Assembly: GCF_900111735.1 (NCBI RefSeq)
Contig: NZ_FOHW01000012.1
Location: 1-64,000 of the forward strand
Source: Pseudomonas graminis
GTDB lineage: Bacteria; Pseudomonadota; Gammaproteobacteria; Pseudomonadales; Pseudomonadaceae
Length of the DNA stretch: 64,000 nucleotides
Reading direction: 5' to 3'
Each line of letters begins with the position of its first letter. The first letter of the stretch is position 1. Both the position numbers and the translations under genes were made by a program. Under the pieces are notes generated by a model. It saw only the letters and a list, made by a program, of their open reading frames with translations, did no database searches and had not been told where the DNA came from. Positions 8,946-16,343 of this stretch are shown piece after piece.

Positions 8946-9440
8946 ATGTCTTTTGATGCGTTTATGAAGGTTGATGGTGTTGAGGGCGAGTCTCTTGATG
9001 ATGGGCACAAAGGTTGGATTGAATTGCTTTCCTACCACTACAACGCCATGCAATCCATAAGTCAGACTGCCAGCTCCAGTGGTGGAGCTTCTGCTGGAGG
9101 GGTTTCCCTTGGCGATTTCCAGATCAGCAAATATCTGGATAGAGCCACCCCAAAGCTATTTGAGCTTTGCTGTAGAGGTTCCCATATCAAAAATGTGACT
9201 ATTCGAATCCATCGTGCAGGAACTGAAAAATTCAAGTATCTGGACATCGTGCTTGAAGAGGTGCTGATTTCATTAGTAAGCGGGCAGGGGACCGACCAAT
9301 CTGGTTTCCCTGTAGAAGTGGTCACCCTAAATTACGGTCGAATCAAATTTGAATATTCACAACAGCGTCGTGCTGATGGTGGTAGTGCCGGTATCGTGTC
9401 TGGTGGTTGGGACAGGACTGCTAACAAGCCATTTGCGTAA
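8946..9440 (+). CDS. hcp: Type VI secretion tube protein Hcp (orphan)
   Basis: The 164-aa protein matches the Hcp fold: it opens with FDAFMKVDGVEGES, continues with IELLSYHYNA, DFQISKYLDRATPKLFELC, IKNVTIRIHRAG, and closes with VVTLNYGRIKFEYSQQ and a TANKPFA-type tail. Hcp hexamers stack to form the T6SS inner tube and can chaperone or carry effectors. A CAGGGAG ribosome site precedes the ATG. No other T6SS structural genes are present. It lies convergent with a DUF4225 gene and a small membrane-protein gene, suggesting an hcp-linked effector module that uses an apparatus encoded elsewhere. Base composition is AT-richer than the neighbouring core genes. Confidence 0.92.
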   Translation: MSFDAFMKVDGVEGESLDDGHKGWIELLSYHYNAMQSISQTASSSGGASAGGVSLGDFQISKYLDRATPKLFELCCRGSHIKNVTIRIHRAGTEKFKYLDIVLEEVLISLVSGQGTDQSGFPVEVVTLNYGRIKFEYSQQRRADGGSAGIVSGGWDRTANKPFA

Positions 9441-9472
9441 GGAAACGGATTAGGGATCAATATAGAAAACTG

Positions 9473-9626
9473 AAAAAAGCGTACGCTAAGAATCCGACTT
9501 GTCAGGTCAAGGCCATAGAGATGGAGCCTCGGAGGTTAGAAAACCCTAGTCTGGCGTGGTACCAGTAAGCCGACTTGACTGTGTAGAGGCTTTCCTCCGT
9601 TTCACGTTCCTTAACGTACGCTTTTT
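9473..9626. repeat. Inverted-repeat-bounded 154-bp element
   Basis: A 17-bp arm AAAAAGCGTACGCTAAG (9474-9490) is matched in inverse at 9610-9626 (CTTAACGTACGCTTTTT) with one mismatch. The core of the left arm is itself palindromic (AGCGTACGCT). The ~119 bp interior has no open frame of note. It sits exactly between the convergent hcp and immunity-candidate genes. It could be a small MITE, a bidirectional terminator or a structured RNA. Confidence 0.6.
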
Positions 9627-9669
9627 CCCAAGTTATGTGCGCCATCCGTGAGAGGTTAAAGTGCTCAAG

Positions 9670-9990
9670 CTATTTTCGTGAAAACCAGCGTATGGGTTCA
9701 TACTGGGTAGGAATGCAACATGTGTGGAGAAACATACTTACAAATGCAATCCAACCAACCGTATCATTGCCTTGAAGTATAGGTTTTAAGTCAGGAAAAA
9801 TAATGTCGTACCCATATTCTACGGTACTCATGTGAAATGATCCAAAAAAGATAGTTAGAGATAAAAATATAATAAACCATTTCCATTTAAAATTTTTTCC
9901 CGAAAAATATCGCGATAAAATATATAAAGAGGAAAGCACTATCAAAGATAATAATAGGTATGAGATTGAAACATAAATATTATTTCCCAT
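9670..9990 (-). CDS. Small membrane protein, candidate immunity protein
   Basis: The 106-aa protein has three or four predicted membrane helices: VSISYLLLSLIVLSSLYILS, WFIIFLSLTIFFGSF and VGWIAFVSMFLHTCC. I recognise no family. Its start overlaps the end of the upstream DUF4225 gene by 11 bp, so the two are co-translated. The order effector-then-small-membrane-protein, beside an orphan hcp, fits an immunity protein against a membrane-acting toxin. This role is inferred from context. The gene is strongly AT-rich compared with its surroundings, which supports transfer. Confidence 0.62.
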   Translation of the reverse strand: MGNNIYVSISYLLLSLIVLSSLYILSRYFSGKNFKWKWFIIFLSLTIFFGSFHMSTVEYGYDIIFPDLKPILQGNDTVGWIAFVSMFLHTCCIPTQYEPIRWFSRK

Positions 9991-10690
9991 TGGACTTGTA
10001 CTCCAGGTACATAGATCTACCTGTCACGCTATCACTGATGCCTTCAAATACAAGTGCCCTAGTACCCATTGTCTTATAAGCTCTCATATAATCTGTATTT
10101 ATATACCTAAACAGACGCCAAGTGTCTGGCTTTAATACCATTCTGCTGACGCCATATGCAGAAAGTCCTAAGTCAACAGCACCATAGGCCATATCCCCTT
10201 CGAGTGTGTCGCCTAGTAGGCCCTGATAAGCTTTTCTAACAGGGCCTTGAGTGTCGGAACGATTTTCCAAGAGGTTGCGTCCGTTCTCATAGATATTATT
10301 AGAACCATGTGCCATCAGGGGAGCACCTACGAATAGGCACAGCGTACCTACTGAGCCGTAGCAGATTCCAGCTCCTGCTGCGATTTGAAATGCCCCGGCG
10401 ATTACACCAATACCTTTCTGAGCAACCTCTAGTGACTGACTAAGCAGACTTTTTTGCTCATCCTTTATCTCTTTTAAACCATCTGAAGGGCTTTTTTTTC
10501 CTTGCGAAACGTCATTTAAAATGCTTTTAGTGTAATAAGATATTTCGTGGTTGAATTGTAAGCGTAGTGTGCCGTTTTTGATGTATCGAACACCTAAGAT
10601 ACATGCTTGGTTCCCAAGTTCTCCGGCCGCAGCACTGACCATCAAGTAATCGCTGCTACCAGGCTTGCAACTTTTGTTTTTTGGTTTCAT
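9980..10690 (-). CDS. DUF4225-type protein, probable T6SS-associated effector
   Basis: The 236-aa protein shows what I recall as the DUF4225 pattern: LRLQFNHEISYYTKSILNDV, a linker GLKEIKDEQKSLL, a hydrophobic middle of two helices (GIGVIAGAFQIAAGAG, LCLFVGAPLMAHGSNN), then YENGRNLLENRSDTQGPVRK, MAYGAVDLGLSAYGVSRMVL and KPDTWRLFRYINTDYMRAY. Such genes often sit beside hcp or vgrG. The glycine-rich hydrophobic hairpin suggests membrane insertion. It has no secretion signal, as expected for Hcp-dependent cargo. The downstream overlapping gene encodes a small multi-spanning membrane protein. Family assignment is from memory, and toxicity is an inference. Confidence 0.72.
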   Translation of the reverse strand: MKPKNKSCKPGSSDYLMVSAAAGELGNQACILGVRYIKNGTLRLQFNHEISYYTKSILNDVSQGKKSPSDGLKEIKDEQKSLLSQSLEVAQKGIGVIAGAFQIAAGAGICYGSVGTLCLFVGAPLMAHGSNNIYENGRNLLENRSDTQGPVRKAYQGLLGDTLEGDMAYGAVDLGLSAYGVSRMVLKPDTWRLFRYINTDYMRAYKTMGTRALVFEGISDSVTGRSMYLEYKSNGK

Positions 10691-10730
10691 TAGTTATTTC
10701 GCCTAGCTGTAAAGTCGTTCATGGTACTTA

Positions 10731-11330
10731 TCAATTCCTTAAGTAAGCTCCGCCATTCACCCAATTAAGCGTTTTGGGATCGCGTGCTGCTTCGAGCAGC
10801 ACTCCCTTTTTCCGGTACTCAGTGATTAGCTTGACCCGGTCGCCCTTGGAGAATAGTGCGGAATTCACCCAGTACAGGTTGGCCGAGCGAGGGGCCAAAA
10901 AGCGGTTTAGCAGCAGCGCCTTGAAACCGGTGTGGAACGTACGCTCCCCCATGTCCAAAACACGGCCGTTCAATCCATTACCAAACCAGTAGAGGTACAC
11001 CAAGTCAGCGAAGCCGCCCGTCATGCTGGTGTTCTGGTACTCATCTAAAATCGCTTGAAAGACCCGCACGCCGGTCTTTGTCAGCCCGTACATGGCCTGT
11101 ACTCCGGCAGCAAACACCTTGACGAACTCGGCGTCATCACGTCCCTCCACGGTGTGTATGGTAGCCACAGCAGATACTTCGCCTCTCAGCGTGTTAACGA
11201 GGTCGCTGCTGCGGCCTGTACGGACGTAGCGACGTTTAGTGATGACAGCGTTGTCCTCGATAAGAGTATTACGGTCTGGCGAGTACTGACGGTTCAGTTC
11301 GCGAAGGGTGGGTGCTTTGTTTGTCGTCAC
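10731..11330 (-). CDS. RepL/Rep-like winged-helix replication protein of mobile-element type
   Basis: The 199-aa protein resembles plasmid and phage replication-initiation or maintenance proteins. A central helical region (GVQAMYGLTKTGVRVFQAIL) is followed by a segment typical of these winged-helix proteins, LYWVNSALFSKGDRVKLITE then YRKK. It is not a chromosomal housekeeping gene. Its presence next to the hcp/DUF4225 module suggests that the island derives from, or was carried by, a replicating element. The upstream region (11331-11430) carries short inverted and direct repeats that could be Rep sites. No par, mob or integrase gene is visible nearby. Sub-family is uncertain. Confidence 0.6.
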   Translation of the reverse strand: MTTNKAPTLRELNRQYSPDRNTLIEDNAVITKRRYVRTGRSSDLVNTLRGEVSAVATIHTVEGRDDAEFVKVFAAGVQAMYGLTKTGVRVFQAILDEYQNTSMTGGFADLVYLYWFGNGLNGRVLDMGERTFHTGFKALLLNRFLAPRSANLYWVNSALFSKGDRVKLITEYRKKGVLLEAARDPKTLNWVNGGAYLRN

Positions 11331-11331
11331 A

Positions 11332-11429
11332 ACCGCAAGTCCCTATGCTTTTTTCTGCGGTCAAACCGTAACTCCCTGGAGGCGATACCGCAACTTTTAT
11401 GGTTTTTTTCTACGGTGCCCCCGTAGGTG
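11332..11429. promoter_or_regulatory. Clustered ACCGNA/TNCGGT repeats upstream of rep-like gene
   Basis: The motif ACCG(C/T)AA(G/C) occurs at 11332, 11365 and 11387. Inverse copies (TGCGGT about 11356, TACGGT about 11411) follow runs of T. Two of the units share the layout ACCGCAA...TTTTTTCT(G/A)CGGT. Such clusters ahead of a rep gene are typical of iterons or autoregulatory operators. This is based on visual matching only. Confidence 0.4.
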
Positions 11430-11529
11430 TCCGACTGAGTGATGATCGTTCCCGCGCTCCGCGTGGGGATGCCTCCTCAGACGCTCCGCGTCATTTAATT
11501 GCACCTACTCCTTACGACCCGCCTAAAAT

Positions 11530-11559
11530 AGCGCCTCGCATTTCCGCTCCCGAGGCGCT
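11530..11559 (+). promoter_or_regulatory. Hairpin that would sequester the Shine-Dalgarno of the methyltransferase gene
   Basis: AGCGCCTCG (11530-11538) pairs perfectly with CGAGGCGCT (11551-11559) around a 12-nt loop. GAGG at 11552-11555 is the only good ribosome-binding sequence for ATG 11565. A TAAAAT box (11524-11529) lies just upstream; if it is the -10, the transcript would begin inside the left arm and the hairpin would not form. Confidence 0.4.
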
Positions 11560-11564
11560 TTCCG

Positions 11565-12782
11565 ATGTCCGTTACCGCACCCGCCACCCTTCCTGCGCAG
11601 GATCACCGCGCTCAGTTTCTGAGTCTGCTCGACACCTGCCTGACGCAAAATTCGCTGATCAAACTGGTGCTGGCCAAGTACGTCGGAAGTGAAGCGGAGT
11701 TGCAGCGGGTCATCATCAAGCCCGTGACGGTCAAGGATCAGCCGTGCCTGTCCTTCGTTTATCGCTACAAGACCCGCGACATCACTAAAAATCACCCCCT
11801 CGCCGAAGCGCAGACGCTGATCGCCAGCCTGCTGCCCGAGTCCTTCAAGAACGCTCATCTGCTGTCGCTCACCGATGAAGTGCAGCTGGAATTCAGCAAG
11901 AAGGGCAAGAGCACGCTGTTCCGTAACAAGGCCCAGCAAGAACGCGAAGCCCCCACCGCCGAGCATGACCGCGAGAAAAAGCGTTATCTGGAACTGAGCC
12001 GGCCGTTCCTCACCGACCTGGGTGTGACCAACAAGCAACACGAGCTGATCCCGGCGATGTCGCGCAAGTGGAAGCAGATCAACAAGTTCATCGAAGTGTT
12101 TTCCCACGCGCTGGCGACTTCACCGATCAAGCTGGACCAGCCGGTGACGGTCGCGGATTTCGGTTCGGGGAAGGGCTATCTGACTTTCGCCATTCACGAT
12201 TACCTGCGCAACACCTTGCAGGCCGAAGGCAATGTCACTGGCGTTGAGTTGCGCGAGGACATGGTCACGCTGTGCAACAACGCCGCCGCGCAGCTGGAGC
12301 ATCCGGGTCTGGTGTTCAAGTGCGGTGACGTGCGTTCTGTGGCGCCCAGCGAACTGGACGTGATGATTGCCTTGCACGCCTGCGATATCGCCACGGACTA
12401 CGCGATTCACACCGGCATCCGCTCGGGCGCCTCAATCATCATGTGTTCGCCGTGCTGCCACAAACAGATCCGCCTGCAGATCCAGAGCCCGACGCTGCTC
12501 AAGCCGATGCTGCAATACGGTTTGCATATGGGCCAGCAGGCCGAGATGGTCACCGATGCCTTGCGCGCGTTGCTGCTGGAAGCGTGCGGGTATGAAACCA
12601 AAGTCTTCGAGTTCATCTCTCTGGAGCACACCAACAAGAACAAGATGATTCTGGCGGTCAAGCGGGCTACCCCGGCGGATCCTGCTGAATTGCTGGCGAA
12701 GGTTCAGGAGCTGAAAGTGTTCTACGGCATTCAGGAGCAGTGCCTGGAGCGCTTGCTCCAGGCGGACGGACTGCTCGGCTAA
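11565..12782 (+). CDS. Class I SAM-dependent methyltransferase (Methyltransf_32 type)
   Basis: The 405-aa protein has an N-terminal domain of about 170 residues and then a Rossmann methyltransferase domain. Motif I is VADFGSGKGYLTFAIHDYL, followed by VTGVELREDMV, a DVMIALHACDIATDYAI segment and a cysteine-containing CSPCCHKQIR. The HACD and CCHK segments are typical of the family that includes eukaryotic METTL25-like proteins. The substrate is unknown. Its 3' end overlaps the convergent EamA gene by 4 bp. Confidence 0.82.
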   Translation: MSVTAPATLPAQDHRAQFLSLLDTCLTQNSLIKLVLAKYVGSEAELQRVIIKPVTVKDQPCLSFVYRYKTRDITKNHPLAEAQTLIASLLPESFKNAHLLSLTDEVQLEFSKKGKSTLFRNKAQQEREAPTAEHDREKKRYLELSRPFLTDLGVTNKQHELIPAMSRKWKQINKFIEVFSHALATSPIKLDQPVTVADFGSGKGYLTFAIHDYLRNTLQAEGNVTGVELREDMVTLCNNAAAQLEHPGLVFKCGDVRSVAPSELDVMIALHACDIATDYAIHTGIRSGASIIMCSPCCHKQIRLQIQSPTLLKPMLQYGLHMGQQAEMVTDALRALLLEACGYETKVFEFISLEHTNKNKMILAVKRATPADPAELLAKVQELKVFYGIQEQCLERLLQADGLLG

Positions 12783-13678
12783 ACGCGAACGGCGGCAACG
12801 GGTTTGGGTGCAATCACAGCTGTTTTACGCCCGATGGCCAGCACGACCACGACACCGGCGGCGAAGATCCAGGTCGTAGGATCAATGTGCTCACCGAAAA
12901 ACAGCGCCGAAAAGGCCATGGTGAAGAACAGCTGCACCAGCTGAATCTGGCTGACCCGCGCGATGCCGCCCATGGCCAGCCCGGCGTACCAGGCGAAGAA
13001 TCCGATGAATTGCGAGAACAGCGACACGTAGCCGAAGGCCCACCAGGTGCCGGGGGAAATGGGGCCCTGGTGCTGCCACGCCAGATAACTGACGGGCACG
13101 ATCAACACCGGAATTGAAATCACCAGCGCCCAGCAGATCACCTGCCAGCCCCCCATTTCCTTCGCCAGACGCCCACCTTCGGCATAACCCAGCCCGCCGA
13201 TCGCCACTGCGGCGACCATCAGCACATCACCGGCCTGAAGATTGCCGGCGCCGCTGATCAGCGCGTAACCCAGCACTAGAACGCTGCCCATGGCCGCGCA
13301 GGCCCAGAAGGCTTTCGACGGACGTTCGTGGGAGAGCCAGGCGGCATAGATGGCGACCAGCAACGGTTGCAGGCCATTGACCAGTGCACCATGGGAGGCG
13401 GGCAGGGTTTTCATCGCCCATGCCGACAGCACCGGGAAACCGACGATCACACCCAGTGCGACCACCATCAGCGCCTTGAACTGCGCGCGGGTCGGCCATT
13501 TTTCCCTGCGCCACAGCAGCAATGCTGCCGCCGGCACCGCCGCAAACAAGGCGCGGCCCAGCCCGTTGAGCAAGGGATGGATTTCCTGCACCACGATGCG
13601 GGTCATGGGCAGCGTCAGACTGAAGATCACCACGCCGATCAGTCCGAGGACCATTCCGGTGTTTTCACGAGAGGACAT
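12779..13678 (-). CDS. EamA/DMT-family inner-membrane transporter
   Basis: The 299-aa protein has ten hydrophobic segments arranged as two EamA repeats, for example GLIGVVIFSLTLPMTRIVV at the start of the first and ADVLMVAA-type helices starting the second. The first repeat contains SHGALVNGLQPLLVAIYAAW, characteristic of this drug/metabolite exporter family. The substrate cannot be read from sequence. It converges on the methyltransferase gene with a 4-bp overlap. Confidence 0.85.
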   Translation of the reverse strand: MSSRENTGMVLGLIGVVIFSLTLPMTRIVVQEIHPLLNGLGRALFAAVPAAALLLWRREKWPTRAQFKALMVVALGVIVGFPVLSAWAMKTLPASHGALVNGLQPLLVAIYAAWLSHERPSKAFWACAAMGSVLVLGYALISGAGNLQAGDVLMVAAVAIGGLGYAEGGRLAKEMGGWQVICWALVISIPVLIVPVSYLAWQHQGPISPGTWWAFGYVSLFSQFIGFFAWYAGLAMGGIARVSQIQLVQLFFTMAFSALFFGEHIDPTTWIFAAGVVVVLAIGRKTAVIAPKPVAAVRV

Positions 13679-13811
13679 AGTGGGGCGTGCCTTGTTCTTG
13701 TTGGTGCGAAACGCAGACGTATTCAGCCACAGAACCGCAGTGGCGGCCCTTTACAGATGTGCGCGGAATCGTCCGTACACTTCGCATGTTAATTCTGCGG
13801 CGCTCAAACGG

Positions 13812-13906
13812 GCCTCTTCCCGGCTGAAGCCGGTTCTACATCTGGATTGCGTGCATTGATCGGGACTGGCGGGTGTCCTCATTGCAGGACCGGCTTTAGC
13901 CGGGAA
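13812..13906. repeat. REP pair (inverted)
   Basis: CCTCTTCCCGGCTGAAGCCG (13813 on) and GGACCGGCTTTAGCCGGGAA (ending 13906) form an inverted doublet of the ACCGGCTTTAGCCGGGA family. The rest of the 13679-14061 gap shows no gene. Confidence 0.8.
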
Positions 13907-14061
13907 TCGCGTACGGGAGGCGAGGGTGAAAATGCCGTTTTCGAGGGTTTTGTGGCTGCCGGCTGAATCGTTCTAAATGTTGGTGCAGAACTTGAATGCA
14001 ACGATCCTGCAACAGTTGGAAGGTCAAATGGGTGCCGTCGAATTCAGCCAGGAGAATCATC

Positions 14062-14292
14062 GTGTCGGTTATCGGAAAATGGGCGTTGCAGGGTGTCGTG
14101 GTATTCCTTTTCGCATGGCTGGCGACGGTGGCCGCCCAATGGTCGGGCAGCGTTGTGCACACGACGAGCAGCGACCGACTCGCCGCCCTCGGCAGCATGC
14201 GCCTGACCACCGAATCGGTTGCCACCAGCGTCAATAAACACAACCAGGGTGGGGCCGTGTTGGTGGGGGCGTTGTCGGAAGGTAACGAGTAA
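14062..14292 (+). CDS. Small single-pass membrane protein, unknown function
   Basis: A GTG at 14062 preceded by AGGAG (7-nt spacing) opens a 76-aa frame. It begins SVIGKWALQGVVVFLFAWLA, a membrane helix, and continues with a polar C-terminal half rich in Ser/Thr. No family recognised. A strong terminator follows at 14336-14361. Longer starts upstream have no ribosome site and run through REP-flanking sequence. Confidence 0.55.
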   Translation: MSVIGKWALQGVVVFLFAWLATVAAQWSGSVVHTTSSDRLAALGSMRLTTESVATSVNKHNQGGAVLVGALSEGNE

Positions 14293-14335
14293 AGGGCAGT
14301 GGCTGGGAAGATTGGAAGCGGTGGGAGATTGCAAG

Positions 14336-14367
14336 ACCGGACCTGCAGGGTCCGGTTTTTGTTTTTG
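14336..14367 (+). terminator. Rho-independent terminator
   Basis: ACCGGACC (14336-14343) pairs with GGTCCGGT (14349-14356), followed by TTTTGTTTTTG. It separates the small membrane gene from the DUF4160 pair. Confidence 0.85.
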
Positions 14368-14412
14368 TCAGCAGAGTTTGTGCTGGGGAAAAAATTTCTC
14401 TAGTATCCCGCC

Positions 14413-14646
14413 ATGGCTACCGTACATAACAATCGCAACTGGAAGATCAAAATCTATCCGGACGACCATGCCCCACCCCATTTCCATGTCCAGACGCCTG
14501 ACGGGGAGTCATTCGTGCAGATTGACGGTTTAAGGGTCTTAGGCAGGGGCGCTGAGGGGAAGGCGCTGAAAGAAGCGCTGCAGTGGGCCAAGAATCATAC
14601 CGGGGACTTGTGGCGTATCTGGTATGAGCAGAATCGGAGGACTTGA
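14413..14646 (+). CDS. DUF4160 protein, possible toxin of a TA-like pair
   Basis: The 77-aa protein shows the DUF4160 signature: NWKIKIYPDDHAPPHFHV, a FVQIDGLRVL strand and a C-terminal helix KALKEALQWAKNH. DUF4160 genes usually precede a DUF2442 gene, as here (3-nt gap). The pair is commonly annotated as toxin-antitoxin-like, but biochemical evidence is thin. The ribosome site is weak. Confidence 0.85.
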   Translation: MATVHNNRNWKIKIYPDDHAPPHFHVQTPDGESFVQIDGLRVLGRGAEGKALKEALQWAKNHTGDLWRIWYEQNRRT

Positions 14647-14649
14647 GAC

Positions 14650-15093
14650 ATGACCAGCAAATTACGCATCGTCGCTGCGCAACCTGTCGCGAACAGCCGC
14701 TCGTTGATCCTCGACTGGAACAACGGCAAGCGTCATACCGTTGATTTGTCGGCCTACATCGACCAATTTGAAGCGCTGGTGCCGCTGAAGGATGAAACGC
14801 TGTTCAGTCAGGTGGCTGTGGGTGATTGGGGGTTCGACGTCTCGTGGGGGAATGATATCGAGCTGTCTGCGTCGACGCTTCACCGGCTCGCGCTGGAGCA
14901 GGCCGGCGAAGTCATGCCGACGCGCGACTTCAAACAGTGGATGGCCAAGAACAACCTTTCGCTCTCGGCTGCGGCCATCGAGCTGGGCTTTACGCGTCGA
15001 ACCATTACTGCTTATAGCAGCGGTGCTGCACTTATCCCCAAGCACGTGGCATTGGCCTGTCGGGGTTGGGAATATGAGCACTCACCGCGTTAA
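14650..15093 (+). CDS. DUF2442 protein with C-terminal helix-turn-helix
   Basis: The 147-aa protein has an N-terminal DUF2442 domain (about residues 1-85; LILDWNNGKRHTVDLSAYI, GDWGFDVSWGNDIELSASTL). A C-terminal helix-turn-helix follows (KQWMAKNNLSLSAAAIELG, then TRRTITAYSSG). GGAGGA lies 9 nt before the ATG inside the preceding gene's end. The DNA-binding tail fits an antitoxin-style autorepressor for the DUF4160-DUF2442 operon, which is inferred. It converges on the SIR2-like gene with only 3 nt between stops. Confidence 0.83.
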   Translation: MTSKLRIVAAQPVANSRSLILDWNNGKRHTVDLSAYIDQFEALVPLKDETLFSQVAVGDWGFDVSWGNDIELSASTLHRLALEQAGEVMPTRDFKQWMAKNNLSLSAAAIELGFTRRTITAYSSGAALIPKHVALACRGWEYEHSPR

Positions 15094-15096
15094 ACC

Positions 15097-16131
15097 TCAG
15101 CTCTTCTTCAACTCCAACGCTTCCTTCAGTCGCGCCACCGGCACCGCAAGCTGCGGATCGCCCAGCGGGTGGGTGGTGGCGTTGAAGAATGTCAGCTCGA
15201 TGTTCTGCCCTTCAAACAGTTCGCTGTAGCGGCGTTTCTGGTGCTGGATGAAGGCGTCACTGCGCGGCAGCACCGAGATGGCGATGCGCGTGGGACGGGC
15301 CTGGAGAATGGCGTTGAGGATGTGTCGATCCTGCTTGCCCAGCGAGTGGCCGAAGACGCACAGCGCGCCCTGATGCTGCGCCAGCTGGCCGTGGCAAAAC
15401 GACAGATAGTCCGAGCCGCGGATGATCTTCATTTTGTCGTCGCTGCGCCCTTCGCATACGAATAGCGGCACATCCTCCAGCGCATTGATCGCGAAACTGC
15501 CCAGCAACGTACTTTCCGAGGACATTAGCTTGCGTGCCGAGCCATCGAAGTTCTTCACCAGATGCATGCCCCCGTGCAGGTACAAAATACGGGTGGCGTG
15601 GCTGTCGGTGCGGTGCAGGTTGAATATCGCATCGTCGTCGAACAGATCATCGAACGGCTGCGCGCCATGCATGGCTGCCCAGTACGCCAACAGATCGTAA
15701 TTGGTGGAATACACCGTCTGGTACTGGCTCAGGGCGTCGCTGATCCTGGCGACGGTCGCCGCTTCCATCAGCCGCCACGGAATATGCGCCGAGCGGATGC
15801 CGTGAATCAGGGCTTCCTTGATCGCGAAATACCGGTTACGTGGCGATGACGAACCAATGGTCAGCGCCGCATTGACCCGCATGGCGACTTTCAAGCCGCT
15901 GAGTACGGGCTCGAAATTTTCCGTTTCCATGGATTTGAACAGCGCCAGCTCGGTGGCGCTCAAGGGTTTGTTGCGCGTGGTCTGCGCCAGCTCGAATAGC
16001 GAGTCATAGGCGAAGTTCTTCCACACGGCAAGACTGGCGCCGTTGCCCAGCAGCAATCCCGAGCAGGGAGTGGCGGCTTGCAGGGTGTTCCAGTCGGCCA
16101 GTTCGGCATCAAAATCCGTGAATTCCATCAT
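15097..16131 (-). CDS. DUF4917 family protein with SIR2-like motifs
   Basis: The 344-aa protein contains the order of motifs expected for a SIR2-like Rossmann fold: LLLGNGAS (26-33, dinucleotide-binding loop), STNYD (142-146), LHGG (185-188) and a C-terminal FGHSLGKQD (260-268). From memory this corresponds to the DUF4917 family. SIR2-like domains in bacteria are often NAD-degrading parts of phage-defence systems, though this protein has no partner gene beside it. The catalytic His would be H186. Function as an NADase is an inference. An upstream GC-rich stretch (16132-16343) shows no gene on this strand. Confidence 0.72.
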   Translation of the reverse strand: MMEFTDFDAELADWNTLQAATPCSGLLLGNGASLAVWKNFAYDSLFELAQTTRNKPLSATELALFKSMETENFEPVLSGLKVAMRVNAALTIGSSSPRNRYFAIKEALIHGIRSAHIPWRLMEAATVARISDALSQYQTVYSTNYDLLAYWAAMHGAQPFDDLFDDDAIFNLHRTDSHATRILYLHGGMHLVKNFDGSARKLMSSESTLLGSFAINALEDVPLFVCEGRSDDKMKIIRGSDYLSFCHGQLAQHQGALCVFGHSLGKQDRHILNAILQARPTRIAISVLPRSDAFIQHQKRRYSELFEGQNIELTFFNATTHPLGDPQLAVPVARLKEALELKKS

Positions 16132-16343
16132 CTCGCTTCGCTTTCAGGTGAGCAGGTACTGACCGGACGCCAGAACGGAGGGGACTTATAGAAACCCAGG
16201 TCAGCGTTGTCAACGCGGCATCCCGGCTTCCACCCATTTTGAGAAGGGAGCCGCCGGTCTCGGTAATGCCTATAGAGTGAAGGGCGGGTGTAAGGTTTTA
16301 TCCGACATCCCACAACACTCTCTTGAATGAAGGGGAGATCACC

